DNA of 64,000 nt from Bacteroidota bacterium (GTDB lineage Bacteria; Bacteroidota; Bacteroidia; Chitinophagales; Chitinophagaceae): the NCBI GenBank assembly GCA_018970395.1, contig JAGWWM010000004.1:28401-92400 (forward strand), read 5' to 3'. The notes beneath the pieces are model-generated. The model ran no database searches. It saw nothing but the letters and a program-made list of their open reading frames with translations, and was not told where the DNA came from. Every line of letters starts with the position of its first letter. Positions within the stretch are counted from its first letter, which is position 1. Position numbers and translations under genes: made by a program. Shown here piece by piece: positions 26,048 to 35,396 of the stretch.

Positions 26048-26096
26048 GAGGGTTTGTCATCCACCACCATTGTTGATTATTTAATTTTGTAATCAT
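26037..26096 (-). CDS. trpL: trp operon leader peptide with three consecutive Trp codons
   Basis: The 19-residue reading frame is MITKLNNQQWWWMTNPLGL, with TGG TGG TGG at 26061-26069. Three adjacent Trp codons in a short frame just before a terminator hairpin and trpE are the hallmark of ribosome-mediated attenuation. The distance from the first Trp codon to the antiterminator strand is about 21 nt, and the stop codon overlaps the region between the competing strands, as the mechanism requires. The ATG lies five bases past the -7 box, so the transcript probably starts at or within a base or two of the ATG (leaderless). No ribosome binding site is seen, as usual in Bacteroidota. Confidence 0.88.
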   Translation of the reverse strand: MITKLNNQQWWWMTNPLGL

Positions 26097-26101
26097 TTAA
26101 G

Positions 26102-26132
26102 CAAATTTGTTTCATTCCAATGGAATGACAAA
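26102..26132 (-). promoter_or_regulatory. trp operon promoter (Bacteroidota type)
   Basis: On the minus strand TTTG (26129-26132) is followed after exactly 19 nt by CAAATTTG (26102-26109), against the consensus TTTG-N19-21-TAnnTTTG. One base in the -7 box differs. The expected start of transcription is next to the trpL ATG. Confidence 0.75.
26112..26128. promoter_or_regulatory. 17-bp perfect inverted repeat in the trp promoter spacer (candidate operator)
   Basis: TCATTCCA-A-TGGAATGA has perfect 8-bp arms around one central base and fills the spacer between the -33 and -7 boxes. A bound repressor there would block RNA polymerase. No TrpR homologue is in the window, so the protein partner is unknown. 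Confidence 0.65.
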
Positions 26133-26190
26133 ATTATTTTTAATCTTTTAAACGAACGGTCATTATTATAAATTCCAAATCCATATGCCA

Positions 26191-26217
26191 GTAGAGCCGC
26201 ACTATTGTGCGTATCCA
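26191..26217. repeat. Decayed copy of the GTAGAGACGCAC palindrome
   Basis: GTAGAGCCGCACTATTGTGC then GTATCC matches the perfect palindrome at 59811-59838 at most positions, with a few substitutions and a lost end. It lies in the 328-nt divergent gap between trpE and the sugar transporter gene. Apart from the trp control region and this element, I see no other gene or clear site in that gap. Confidence 0.55.
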
Positions 26218-26299
26218 ATTAATGATATAACCAACAAAATATGTAATTTCAATTTTTATCACTATTCAGCTGCTTATTGCTTGTTCTGAAAAATCGTTT

Positions 26300-28054
26300 A
26301 TGCAAACTAAAAATCAATCTACTAACTATGCTGCGCTGGGCACACTGGTTACTGTATTTTTCTTCTGGGGATTTATTGCTGCCGGCAATAGCGTCTTCAT
26401 TCCTTTTTGTAAACACTATTTTAAACTCGATCAGTTTCAGAGCCAGCTGATTGATTTTGCATTTTATACCGCCTATTATGTTGGCGCCTTGATCTTATTT
26501 GCAACCGGTGCTTTAAGTGGAAAAGATCCGGTAGGCAGTTGGGGCTATAAGAAAAGTATCGTGTACGGATTATTATTCTCAGCAATGGGTGCTGCAGCTA
26601 TGATCATAGCCGTCAATGCCAATCTTTTTGCAGGCATGCTGACCGGACTTTTCATTGTAGCACTCGGATTTTCTTTGCAACAAACTTCTGCTCAACCCTT
26701 TGCCATTTCACTGGGAGATCCTGCTACCGGCACGAGTCGCGTGAATCTCGGAGGAGGTATTAATTCCTTAGGAACAACCATCGGCCCTTTGGTTGTGGCG
26801 CTTGCCTTATTTGGCACTTCATCTGCTATTACCGATGAACAGATTCAATCGCTCCCCCTCAGTAAAGTGATTGTGTTATACAGCTGTGTTGGTATTTTAT
26901 TTTTAGCAGCAGCCGCTCTGTTCTTCTTCTCCAAAAAAGTACCGGCAGGCATTCATGCAGAAGCCATAGAAAAAGAAAACAAAGCATTGTGGTTGCTAGT
27001 TTGCATTACCATCTTACTTGGCTTGTTTTTCACGCCTGTATTTCAAAGTTATAAGAGTGAAGAAGCGCAACAGATTGTTCAATTCGCCAATGAAATCAGT
27101 GCGCTTGAAAAAACAAACACGAACAATGATCCTACTGTAGTAGCACAAATCGAAAGAATCAAAACTACTATTCAGGAAATCAAACTACCACTCGAGCAAT
27201 CGCGTATGCGCTGGCTGAGCGCTGCACTGATTACGATTGTAGTTGGGCTTTTGATAGCCAACCAAAGGGCAAAAAGGAATCCCACCGGCTGGGGAGCAAT
27301 GAAATATCCGCAACTTATTCTGGGGATGCTGGGCATTTTTGTATATGTGGGGGTAGAAGTTTCTATCGGAAGTAATTTGGGAGAACTGTTGAAGCAATCC
27401 GATTTCGGAAGCTATCCTTCCTCTCAGATTGCTCCTTTTATTTCGATGTACTGGGGCAGCTTAATGATTGGCAGATGGGCTGGTGCCATCAGTGCTTTTC
27501 AGTTTACTGCATCCACAAAAAAAATTTTACTCATTATCGTTCCCTTAATTGCCTATGGTGTCATCATTGGCGCAAACACGCTGGCGGGGTATAACATGAG
27601 TGATTTATATCTGTATGTCAGTTTTGTATTTATTCAAATTATGGCCTTCTTTTTCAGCAAAGAAAAACCCGCAAGAACCTTACTCATCTTCAGCATATTG
27701 GGAGTATCAGCCATGATATTGGGTTTATTCTCTACCGGTACATTAGCCATCTATTCTTTTTTAAGCGGCGGACTGTTTTGCTCCATCATGTGGCCTTGTA
27801 TTTTTTCTTTGGCCATTGCAGGACTAGGCAAATACACCACACAAGGTTCCGCCTTTTTAATCATGATGATATTAGGCGGCGGAATCATTCCTCCTATCCA
27901 GGGAAAGCTAGCAGATCTGATCGGCATTCATCAGTCTTATTGGGTAGCCGTCCTCTGCTTTGGCTATCTTGCTTTTTTTGCCTGGAGAGTCCGTCAGATT
28001 TTATACAAACAAGGCATTAATTACGAAACAGAAAATACAAGTTCAGCGCATTAA
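26300..28054 (+). CDS. Sugar MFS transporter (FHS/fucose-permease-like) with a central insertion
   Basis: This 584-residue permease begins [32 protein letters not shown], typical of the fucose/glucose-galactose:H+ symporter group, and has [18 protein letters not shown] and [17 protein letters not shown]. Group members are usually about 430 residues. Here about 110 residues (226-335) lie between the two six-helix halves: a hydrophobic helix, a hydrophilic coil-like stretch (249-302, Glu/Gln/Lys-rich) and a second helix ending in NQRAKRN. The neighbouring ROK kinase, 15 nt downstream, suggests uptake of glucose or a similar hexose. Confidence 0.85.
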   Translation: MQTKNQSTNYAALGTLVTVFFFWGFIAAGNSVFIPFCKHYFKLDQFQSQLIDFAFYTAYYVGALILFATGALSGKDPVGSWGYKKSIVYGLLFSAMGAAAMIIAVNANLFAGMLTGLFIVALGFSLQQTSAQPFAISLGDPATGTSRVNLGGGINSLGTTIGPLVVALALFGTSSAITDEQIQSLPLSKVIVLYSCVGILFLAAAALFFFSKKVPAGIHAEAIEKENKALWLLVCITILLGLFFTPVFQSYKSEEAQQIVQFANEISALEKTNTNNDPTVVAQIERIKTTIQEIKLPLEQSRMRWLSAALITIVVGLLIANQRAKRNPTGWGAMKYPQLILGMLGIFVYVGVEVSIGSNLGELLKQSDFGSYPSSQIAPFISMYWGSLMIGRWAGAISAFQFTASTKKILLIIVPLIAYGVIIGANTLAGYNMSDLYLYVSFVFIQIMAFFFSKEKPARTLLIFSILGVSAMILGLFSTGTLAIYSFLSGGLFCSIMWPCIFSLAIAGLGKYTTQGSAFLIMMILGGGIIPPIQGKLADLIGIHQSYWVAVLCFGYLAFFAWRVRQILYKQGINYETENTSSAH

Positions 28055-28069
28055 ACAGATATTTGCGGC

Positions 28070-29032
28070 ATGGAAAAGAAATTAGCAATCGGTATTGATA
28101 TCGGCGGAACGACCACCAAATTTGGGATTGTAGATAACAGCGGACATATTCTTGAGCAAGACCGCATCCCAACAAATGAACACGAAGTAGCCTCTTTATT
28201 TATAGAGGACTTGTATGCAAAGCTATGGCCGATGATTTTGCGCCATGGTCAACCTGAAAATTATATCGGGATCGGCGTTGGCGCACCGAACGGCAATTAT
28301 TATACCGGCACCATTGAATATGCCCCTAACCTGAAATGGAAGGGTATTATCCCCATGGCAAAAATGCTGGAAGAAAAATTCGGACTGCCTGCCCGTCTAA
28401 CCAATGATGCCAATGCAGCAGCCATGGGAGAAATGATCTATGGTTGTGCGAAAGGAAAAAAACATTTCATTACCATCACCCTCGGTACAGGCGTAGGAAG
28501 CGGAATTGTGATAGACGGAAAAATTGTACTCGGACATGATGGATTTGCAGGGGAACTCGGTCATACTATTATTCGTCCGGGCGGACGCGTACACAAGGGC
28601 ACCGGCATTAAAGGTAGCCTGGAAGCTTATGCTTCAGCAACCGGCGTTAGAGAAACCGCAATTGAATTTCTGACCAATGAACCCAATTCAGACAGTCTAC
28701 TCAGAAATTTTTCCATTGATGATCTGACCAGTCAGACCGTTTATGAATGTGCCATTAAGGGAGATAAAATCGCCAATCGGATTTTTGAATTCACCGGACA
28801 AATACTCGGAGAGGCATTAGCCAATTTTGTGATGTTCTCTTCTCCGGAAGTAATTGTCTTATTTGGGGGATTAACAAAAGCAGGCGATCTCATTCTGAAT
28901 CCTACCATCGAAGCAATGGAAGCCAATCTGATTAAAGTCTTCAAGAATAAAGTGAAAGTTGTATTCAGCAATCTCAAGGAAGCTGACGCAGCAATTCTTG
29001 GCGCATCCGCATTGGTTTGGGAAACAGCCTGA
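28070..29032 (+). CDS. ROK family sugar kinase (glucokinase-like) lacking the zinc cysteines
   Basis: This 320-residue kinase has the phosphate loop AIGIDIGGTTTKFGIVD, the sugar-binding TNDANAAAMGE and GTGVGSGIVIDGKIVLG, and GFAGELGHTII with His165. ROK proteins normally continue with a CGCGxxGCxE zinc motif. Here residues 176-185 read KGTGIKGSLE, so all three cysteines are replaced (Lys176, Thr178, Ser183) although the following LEAYASATG is conserved. Zinc is probably not bound. Phosphorylation of glucose is likely from the operon with a hexose transporter, but ROK kinases of other sugars look similar. Confidence 0.86.
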   Translation: MEKKLAIGIDIGGTTTKFGIVDNSGHILEQDRIPTNEHEVASLFIEDLYAKLWPMILRHGQPENYIGIGVGAPNGNYYTGTIEYAPNLKWKGIIPMAKMLEEKFGLPARLTNDANAAAMGEMIYGCAKGKKHFITITLGTGVGSGIVIDGKIVLGHDGFAGELGHTIIRPGGRVHKGTGIKGSLEAYASATGVRETAIEFLTNEPNSDSLLRNFSIDDLTSQTVYECAIKGDKIANRIFEFTGQILGEALANFVMFSSPEVIVLFGGLTKAGDLILNPTIEAMEANLIKVFKNKVKVVFSNLKEADAAILGASALVWETA

Positions 29033-29056
29033 ACGAATTAAAGTTCAGCAAAGTTT

Positions 29057-32000
29057 CTATTTACCTTTGAGTTCTGCGTCTATCCGTTGCAGTAATTGCT
29101 GTGCAACCTGATATTCATATTCCTGCACGTTCCCGATTTGACCTTCACTAAGAGAAGCATAATAAGCCACTTGCTGCTGACAGTCTTTTCGCACGTAGTT
29201 CAACACCTTCTTTCCTAACGCAACATCACCGGCTTCCATTGCGGTTATGCCGAAATAAAAACTTTTCTCGTTGTGATCGTTACCGTAACGACTTGCCATT
29301 CCATAGGGAAGACCGGAGTTGGGTAGTTTAGCATCACAATGTTGCAGTACTTTTTTTGCTTCTGCTTTTCGGTTTTCAGCATTCAGATTCATCGCAAGAA
29401 TCGTATGTGCGTTACGGATACTAACTAGATGACGACGATTTTCTTCATCATAGTAAATGCCTTTTGATGTAGCTCCTCCGTAACGAAACTTATTCAATAT
29501 TTTATCCAGCATCCAGTCGCTATTGGCACGCTGACGTGCATTCGCAACAGGCACCAGGCGGTAGGTTAACCCATCCTGACGCAGGTACTCATCAAAACCT
29601 ATTTGTAAGGGTTGCGTGAAATAGATGGGACGGTTCCACTGGTTAGCGGCGATGATATTCAAAATAGCAGCATCGTTTTTAAACAGATAGCTTTTGGATA
29701 TTTCAAAGCGAATCGCATCCATTACTGAATCTTTAGTTTGTACTGTTCCGTTTTTCTGCACTTTGGATTTATCCACCGGCACCATCACTTTGTTATGTGC
29801 GAAGTAATTGAGCAACTCGCCGGAAGGAGCTCTATACATGTTACCGGGATCCTCACTGCCTGCCTGATTTTTCATTTCATCATACAAGTTGTACCAGGTA
29901 CTGTCTTCTCCTTCTCCCGTTGGTATATGATAGACTACATTTCTTTTATCTCCTGCAATCTGGCTTTCAGACCAAATCACATCTATAGGCGCGCTTTCAT
30001 TTACTTTATATCGAAGCTGATTGATGTACCAGTCGGTACCTAGCAGACTGGTATTGATTACCCTGATATCCGGACGAATGCCTTTCACTTCCTGGGCATA
30101 CCATAAGGGATATGTATCGTTATCGCCAACCGTAAACAGGATAGCATTGGGTGCACAGCTTTCCAGATAATTGGCAGCTAAATCAGCGGCGATGGTCTTC
30201 TTGCTTCTGTCGTGATCGTCCCATTCTTCGGAAGCCATCAATACAGGTGCTGCCAATAAACAAAGTAAAGCGGCGAGATATCCGCCTGTAGTTCCTTTGA
30301 TCATTTTTTCGAGCCATTCTTTAATCTGGAAATAACCCAATCCAATCCAGATAGCAAAGGCATAAAAACTACCCACATAGGCATAGTCACGCTCCCTTGG
30401 CTGAGGCCCGGCCTGATTCAAATAAAGTACAATGGCAAGACCGGTAAAGAAGAAAAGCAAGCCGGCCACAATCCAATCCTTACGATGACGGTAATACTGG
30501 TATGCAAATCCAAGCAATCCAAGAATAAGAGGAAGAAAATAGAGTTTATTATTGGCATTATTTTCTTTCAGACTATCGGGCATTAACTCTTGTTTACCAA
30601 GGCGGATGTTATCAAGAAAAGAGATCCCGGAAATCCAGTTTCCGTTTCTTCTCTCACCCACCCCTTGCAAATCATTTTGTTTGCCGGCAAAATTCCACAT
30701 GAAATAACGCCAGTACATGATGTTAATCTGATAACCGAAAAAGAATTTAATATTATCCGACATATCCGGATCGCGCTCATAATAGGTCCGTCCGGTTTGG
30801 TTATCCTGTAATTTTTCTATGCCAAGAAACTGAGCATAATAGTCGGCATGCCCCTGTTCATTGCTCGCATCCCACACACGAGGAAATACCATAGTCTGTT
30901 CGGGAGGATATACCGCTTTTCTTTTTTTGCCGGTGATTTCGTATTTGTCACCAACTCTTTGGTAGCTGTCGCCTACATCTTCATAATCAGGCTCAGCAGT
31001 AAAAGTTTGTCCTTTCAACAAGGGAATATCTCCGTATTGTTCGCGACTGAGGTAGCTAACCAAAGACAGCGGATTATTGACATCATTCATATCAATACCG
31101 GGATCTGCATTGGCACGAATCATCGTCGTTAGATAAGTAGAATATCCGATCAGCATAAAAACGAAGCTCCATACGCCCAGGCGAAGGAAGCGAAGATGAC
31201 GCTGATGCGCAAAGCGCAACACAAAAAATATTGCTACTGCAAGCAGTATAAAAAAGAATATAAAGCCGCTGAAAAAAGGAAGACCGTAAGAATTAACAAA
31301 AGTTCGGTCGAACCAACCCGCCAGACTGATACTCCATTGAATCACTGCGACCTGAACAACACCCGTAATGATACAACCAATCAGAAAAGCAAACAGCCCC
31401 CCTTTAAGGGAAGGGGTATATCTTCTGAAATAATAGACCATTACAATGGCAGGTATGGTCAGCAGGTTCAGCAAGTGAACCCCGATACTTAATCCCATCA
31501 TGAAGAAAATCAGAATAATCCATCTTTCCGCATGGGTTCTTTTCGCATCATCGTTACCTGCTTTTACATCTTCATGTTCCCAGCGAAGAATGGCCCAAAA
31601 AACAATCGCAGTAAAGAAAGAAGAAAGGGCATATACTTCACCTTCAACCGCACTGTACCAGAAAGAATCACTGAAAGTATAGGCAAGCGCCCCAATAACG
31701 CCTGCAGCCATGATATTAAAGACAGACTGATTGCTCAGGTTTTCTTCACTCTGCTGAATAAATCTTCTTCCAAAATGGGTGATCGTCCAGAACAAAAATA
31801 AAATCGTGAAGCCGCTCGCTACTGCGGATAATGCATTGACTCCAATAGCCGCATCTTGTGGCGTAAAAAGCGAGAATAATCTGCCCAGTAAAATAAAAAG
31901 TGGCGCACCCGGAGGATGCGGGATACCCAGCTTAAATGCACAGGATACGAATTCACCACAATCCCATAAGCTACCGGTGCGTTCCATAGTAGTGAGGTAA

Positions 32001-32062
32001 ACACCGCAGGCGATTAAGCATACAATCCACCCCGTTATATTATTGACTTTTTGAAAATTCAT
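29057..32062 (-). CDS. DUF2723 (GT117-type) membrane glycosyltransferase-like protein
   Basis: This 1001-residue membrane protein matches the DUF2723 family, classified as glycosyltransferase family 117 and distantly related to protein O-mannosyltransferases. The N-terminus holds LTTMERTGSLWDCGEFVSCAFKLGIPHPPGAPLFILLGRLFSLF (cited in parts), with the acidic and HPPG residues expected for a lipid-linked sugar transferase. About 11-13 hydrophobic segments occupy residues 10-620; a soluble C-terminal half follows (NAILFTVGDNDTYPLWYAQE). Its substrate is unknown; a role in protein or surface glycan modification is plausible. It is downstream of the SAM hydrolase gene but has its own promoter-like -7 box. 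Confidence 0.88.
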   Translation of the reverse strand: MNFQKVNNITGWIVCLIACGVYLTTMERTGSLWDCGEFVSCAFKLGIPHPPGAPLFILLGRLFSLFTPQDAAIGVNALSAVASGFTILFLFWTITHFGRRFIQQSEENLSNQSVFNIMAAGVIGALAYTFSDSFWYSAVEGEVYALSSFFTAIVFWAILRWEHEDVKAGNDDAKRTHAERWIILIFFMMGLSIGVHLLNLLTIPAIVMVYYFRRYTPSLKGGLFAFLIGCIITGVVQVAVIQWSISLAGWFDRTFVNSYGLPFFSGFIFFFILLAVAIFFVLRFAHQRHLRFLRLGVWSFVFMLIGYSTYLTTMIRANADPGIDMNDVNNPLSLVSYLSREQYGDIPLLKGQTFTAEPDYEDVGDSYQRVGDKYEITGKKRKAVYPPEQTMVFPRVWDASNEQGHADYYAQFLGIEKLQDNQTGRTYYERDPDMSDNIKFFFGYQINIMYWRYFMWNFAGKQNDLQGVGERRNGNWISGISFLDNIRLGKQELMPDSLKENNANNKLYFLPLILGLLGFAYQYYRHRKDWIVAGLLFFFTGLAIVLYLNQAGPQPRERDYAYVGSFYAFAIWIGLGYFQIKEWLEKMIKGTTGGYLAALLCLLAAPVLMASEEWDDHDRSKKTIAADLAANYLESCAPNAILFTVGDNDTYPLWYAQEVKGIRPDIRVINTSLLGTDWYINQLRYKVNESAPIDVIWSESQIAGDKRNVVYHIPTGEGEDSTWYNLYDEMKNQAGSEDPGNMYRAPSGELLNYFAHNKVMVPVDKSKVQKNGTVQTKDSVMDAIRFEISKSYLFKNDAAILNIIAANQWNRPIYFTQPLQIGFDEYLRQDGLTYRLVPVANARQRANSDWMLDKILNKFRYGGATSKGIYYDEENRRHLVSIRNAHTILAMNLNAENRKAEAKKVLQHCDAKLPNSGLPYGMASRYGNDHNEKSFYFGITAMEAGDVALGKKVLNYVRKDCQQQVAYYASLSEGQIGNVQEYEYQVAQQLLQRIDAELKGK

Positions 32063-32082
32063 GTAAATAAATTTAAGCTTCG

Positions 32083-32090
32083 CAAAAATA
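32083..32090 (-). promoter_or_regulatory. -7 promoter box before the DUF2723 gene
   Basis: On the minus strand TATTTTTG matches TAnnTTTG exactly, 20 nt before the ATG. The -33 region (overlapping the end of the SAM hydrolase gene) lacks a good TTTG. Confidence 0.4.
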
Positions 32091-32103
32091 AGGGATTTCC
32101 CTC

Positions 32104-32925
32104 CTATTCGAATTGTACCCGAACCAATTGATAAGAGAGCCGGGACTGACCATACTGCGCTTTGTTGTTTTCCGAGTAACCCTGCAGTCCAAACAAGCCG
32201 GCAGCATTGCCTTTATTAATGGCTATTTCCAGGTAATTGGCAGCGTTGAATAATGCCAGTGTTTCTCCGGGTGGCACATCGGAGTAGCTGTTGCTGATTT
32301 TTTCAATCGAATGATGCCTTTTAAAGATAATTTTGAAAGGTCTCGATTTTCTGTTTGCATCAAATTCCTGGCGGGTAATATTGATGATCACATTTTCAAA
32401 AGCGTCAATGTATAAAATCTGGCCATCTAAATATTCTTCAGTTACAACAGACTTCAAAGGCTTTTTTCCTTTGTAAGATGCCAGCGGGATGCCTACCTCC
32501 TGTAACGTTCTTCCCTTTTCAATCATACCAATTGCATTCGAAAAAACCTCCATGAAATAAAAGAGACCATTTTTTTTGGAAGGATCCAGAGGAAGCGCCA
32601 CAATTTCCTCCGGTGCAGCATTCAAAATCATTGTAATCAATCCATTGTCGGCTAGCAACAAATATTGATGATGATGTTTTACCATCAGCAAATGATCAGA
32701 TGTTTCATGGAAAAGATTACTAAGGATGAGGTGATAACTGTTACGCGGATAATGAAACACCGAATTACACACCACATGAGCCGCTTTATGATCATTAAAA
32801 GGTTCAAGTCGGTGAGAGATATCAACCAGTTGACAATCGGGAAAAGATTGCAACAACATACCCTTCACGGCTCCCGCGAGATAATCGGCTTCCCCAAAAT
32901 CAGAGGTAAGGGTTATGATTGGCAT
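32104..32925 (-). CDS. SAM hydrolase / SAM-dependent chlorinase-fluorinase family protein (DUF62)
   Basis: The family includes S-adenosylmethionine hydrolases, which split SAM with water, and rare halogenases. From ATG 32925 the 273-residue product begins IITLTSDFGEADYLAGAVKGMLL, the family's SDFG-D-Y-G-KG signature, and continues DISHRLEPFNDHKAAHVV and LLADNGLI. Most bacterial members are hydrolases rather than halogenases, and I see no 21-residue halogenase loop in the expected place, though I cannot align it. An earlier in-frame start at 33012 lies inside the PIG-L gene and adds unrelated residues. Confidence 0.85.
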   Translation of the reverse strand: MPIITLTSDFGEADYLAGAVKGMLLQSFPDCQLVDISHRLEPFNDHKAAHVVCNSVFHYPRNSYHLILSNLFHETSDHLLMVKHHHQYLLLADNGLITMILNAAPEEIVALPLDPSKKNGLFYFMEVFSNAIGMIEKGRTLQEVGIPLASYKGKKPLKSVVTEEYLDGQILYIDAFENVIINITRQEFDANRKSRPFKIIFKRHHSIEKISNSYSDVPPGETLALFNAANYLEIAINKGNAAGLFGLQGYSENNKAQYGQSRLSYQLVRVQFE

Positions 32926-32957
32926 AATGAAGGAGTTGTTCAAAAAAATTGATCCAA

Positions 32958-35384
32958 CTATGGTTGCAAAGGTAATGTAGAAAAATCCGGATTTGCAACC
33001 AAATTGGCCCATAATCTATAGGCGCCCGGCACCCCTGCAGCAAGCTGCCGGAAGAAAGTAAGTCCTGTATAAATAAAGCGACCTTTACCCAAATCATTCA
33101 CGAGCAAACTTCCCTGTTGTGATGCTTCGCCGGAATCATTCATAGACAACAAGGGAATGAACCCCTCTCCTTTGGGTTGTGCTTCATAAATACTCCGTTC
33201 CTGCACCCAGCCCTCAAAATCCACCTGGGTAATTTTATTGGGAAAACAAAGTAAAGGGTGGGACGGTTGCAATAAAGTAACCGGTGTATTTTCTTCACAA
33301 ACACGCTGCCTTGAAATCGTGAAAGCAAAAGGCCATTGTTTGTTTTTCAACGGACCGACAGAGGAGGCGGTATTATACTGAAGCAACACCACCCCACCTT
33401 GCTTTACATAAGACTCAAAAACCTTGTGTGCATCAGTAAGCCAGGCATGAACATTATAGGCCCTTATACCCATAACAATAGCGTCGAATTGTTTGATGCG
33501 GGATAATGTCATATCTGCTTCCGTCAGCTCCTCGACCATCAATCCCAACTGACGCATAGCTTCCGGCACTTCATCTCCCGCACCATTGATATATCCAATC
33601 TTTTTAGCGGCCACATTCACACTAACTTTTACGGGATTCAATTTCACGTCACTACGATACACCATGCGGGGGATATGGTCGTATTCAATTTGACGGACTG
33701 ATTGATGATAGGTATTACCGGATTCGGTCAGCCGAATGAAAGGCGAGTCTCTTAAAAATTGTTGCGACAATTGTAACGATAACTTGACCTGTCGCTGTTG
33801 AGCCGTCAAGAAAATACTATCCAATAAACAACTCTCTTTTCTGTTCTGTAACCAAATATTAAGCTTTCTATCAAATTGATTAGCATATCTTTTAATTTCC
33901 AGTTGAACCGTAGGAGCGCCTGTATCTTTTAAAATCAGCAGTGAAGGCTGAATGCTGAATGCAATGGGGGGAACAACCGTCAAAGGCCATCGAATTTCTC
34001 CTTTAACGGGATCTGTGAATTTATAAACTACCGGTTTGGTTAGAGTGTATTTCATGCCGTCAATTTCCAGCTCAAAAACAATTGAACAAGCAGGATCGAT
34101 TTCAGGAGAGTGAGCGTTGACATAGCATGAGAAAGTATCTTTCAAGATAACATTTGGGATTAATAACCGATTCAAATTATGTGTATCATCCTGCATTCCC
34201 GACAGTCGAATGCTTCGTAAGCGAATGGGCAAACCACTGTGATGAAGCACGGTGCATTGAACCTGTAAGGAATCGTTTTTTACTGCAAACTCTTGTTGGG
34301 TAAACGCGTCTGCCTGCAAGCCAAGACAAGCTTCCAACAAGGTCAGTAATTCATTTAATTTTTGGTTTTTCCATTCGGTATTTGATTGACTTTTCAGAAA
34401 TTGATAAAGCTTAGAAATTTTTGAAACGGATGCCGCAGGATGCGTCAACTGAAAAGATTTTTCGATTTTTTCTACCTGGCGCAAAAAAGGAATCGTGTAG
34501 GCTGGCCTATAATGATCCAACTGAAGGATAAAATCTTTTTCGGTACTATCTCCTTTTACATTGACGAAATATTCCTTCATTTCACCTTCCTGAGCCGACA
34601 CACCAAAGCCCTGACTTTTATGACAAGATCTGCTAAGGGCAGCAATCGTACCATAAGTTTTTCCAAGCAATGGATTATATCCACCTACATTGATATGAAA
34701 CTGATCGGAACCCGTTGTGTTACCGCTGCCAAACTGATAGGTATTCCAGAGGAGTCGAGTTGTTTTCCAGGGTTTAACTCCGTATTGAAATTGTTCCGGA
34801 AATTGAGTACTATCCGCAGCTACATCAAATGCTTCTGCAGCCAGCAAAGCGGAAGCCGCATGATGACCATGACCGGCACGCTGATCGGGCGGGAATCGGG
34901 TTATAATGACTTGCGGGCGGAACTGCCGGATAACCCAAACCACTTCTGCCAGTATTTTTTGACGATCCCATTGTTTCAAAGTTTCTTCCTTGGTTTTGGA
35001 ATATCCGAAATCATGCGCGCTGGTAAAAAATTGTTCCGCTCCGTCAATCCTTCTTGCTGCCAGCAATTCCTGGGTACGAATAAGCCCCAAAGCAAGACCT
35101 TGTTCTTTTCCAATGAGATTTTGTCCACCATCCCCTCTGGTTAAACTCAGATAAGCTGTACGATATTTTTTTTCTTTGGAGAGATAAGTCAACAAGCGGG
35201 TATTTTCATCATCGGGGTGAGCGGCAATATACAAAACGGAAGCAGCTACTTTCAGTTTTTGAATACCGTGTAAAATTTCACCGGAAGAATAAGTGGCAGG
35301 TGATTGCGCAAGTACATGAGTCACCTGATGAAAAGACAAAAGCAAGAAGATCGATCTAAAAAACGAGCCGCAATTCATCCACAT
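32958..35384 (-). CDS. Exported PIG-L/LmbE deacetylase with C-terminal GATase-like domain
   Basis: This 808-residue exported protein has a signal peptide (IFLLLSFHQVTHVLAQ) and the zinc motif AHPDDE at residues 55-60 of the LmbE/PIG-L N-acetylglucosamine deacetylase family, with the later HHAASALL histidines. The middle (about 330-560) is beta-rich. The C-terminus (about 570-808) contains KKIGYINGAGDEVPEAMRQLG and FDAIVMGIRAYNV, resembling a class I glutamine-amidotransferase-like fold without an obvious nucleophile. It probably acts on an acetylated sugar in the periplasm or outside. It starts 12 nt after the M14 peptidase stop codon. Confidence 0.85.
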   Translation of the reverse strand: MWMNCGSFFRSIFLLLSFHQVTHVLAQSPATYSSGEILHGIQKLKVAASVLYIAAHPDDENTRLLTYLSKEKKYRTAYLSLTRGDGGQNLIGKEQGLALGLIRTQELLAARRIDGAEQFFTSAHDFGYSKTKEETLKQWDRQKILAEVVWVIRQFRPQVIITRFPPDQRAGHGHHAASALLAAEAFDVAADSTQFPEQFQYGVKPWKTTRLLWNTYQFGSGNTTGSDQFHINVGGYNPLLGKTYGTIAALSRSCHKSQGFGVSAQEGEMKEYFVNVKGDSTEKDFILQLDHYRPAYTIPFLRQVEKIEKSFQLTHPAASVSKISKLYQFLKSQSNTEWKNQKLNELLTLLEACLGLQADAFTQQEFAVKNDSLQVQCTVLHHSGLPIRLRSIRLSGMQDDTHNLNRLLIPNVILKDTFSCYVNAHSPEIDPACSIVFELEIDGMKYTLTKPVVYKFTDPVKGEIRWPLTVVPPIAFSIQPSLLILKDTGAPTVQLEIKRYANQFDRKLNIWLQNRKESCLLDSIFLTAQQRQVKLSLQLSQQFLRDSPFIRLTESGNTYHQSVRQIEYDHIPRMVYRSDVKLNPVKVSVNVAAKKIGYINGAGDEVPEAMRQLGLMVEELTEADMTLSRIKQFDAIVMGIRAYNVHAWLTDAHKVFESYVKQGGVVLLQYNTASSVGPLKNKQWPFAFTISRQRVCEENTPVTLLQPSHPLLCFPNKITQVDFEGWVQERSIYEAQPKGEGFIPLLSMNDSGEASQQGSLLVNDLGKGRFIYTGLTFFRQLAAGVPGAYRLWANLVANPDFSTLPLQP

Positions 35385-35396
35385 AGTATCATCGCT

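Noticed and set aside
31385..31412. C/G-run (cagcccccctttaaggg) inside the DUF2723 gene, compared with the CCCCCT hairpin repeat
   Set aside because: It is in frame, encodes plausible residues (SLKGGLFAF) and lacks the double C-run order of the repeat.
32104..32925. Fluorinase/chlorinase activity for the DUF62 gene
   Set aside because: Most bacterial members are SAM hydrolases and nothing in the sequence or context points to halogenation.
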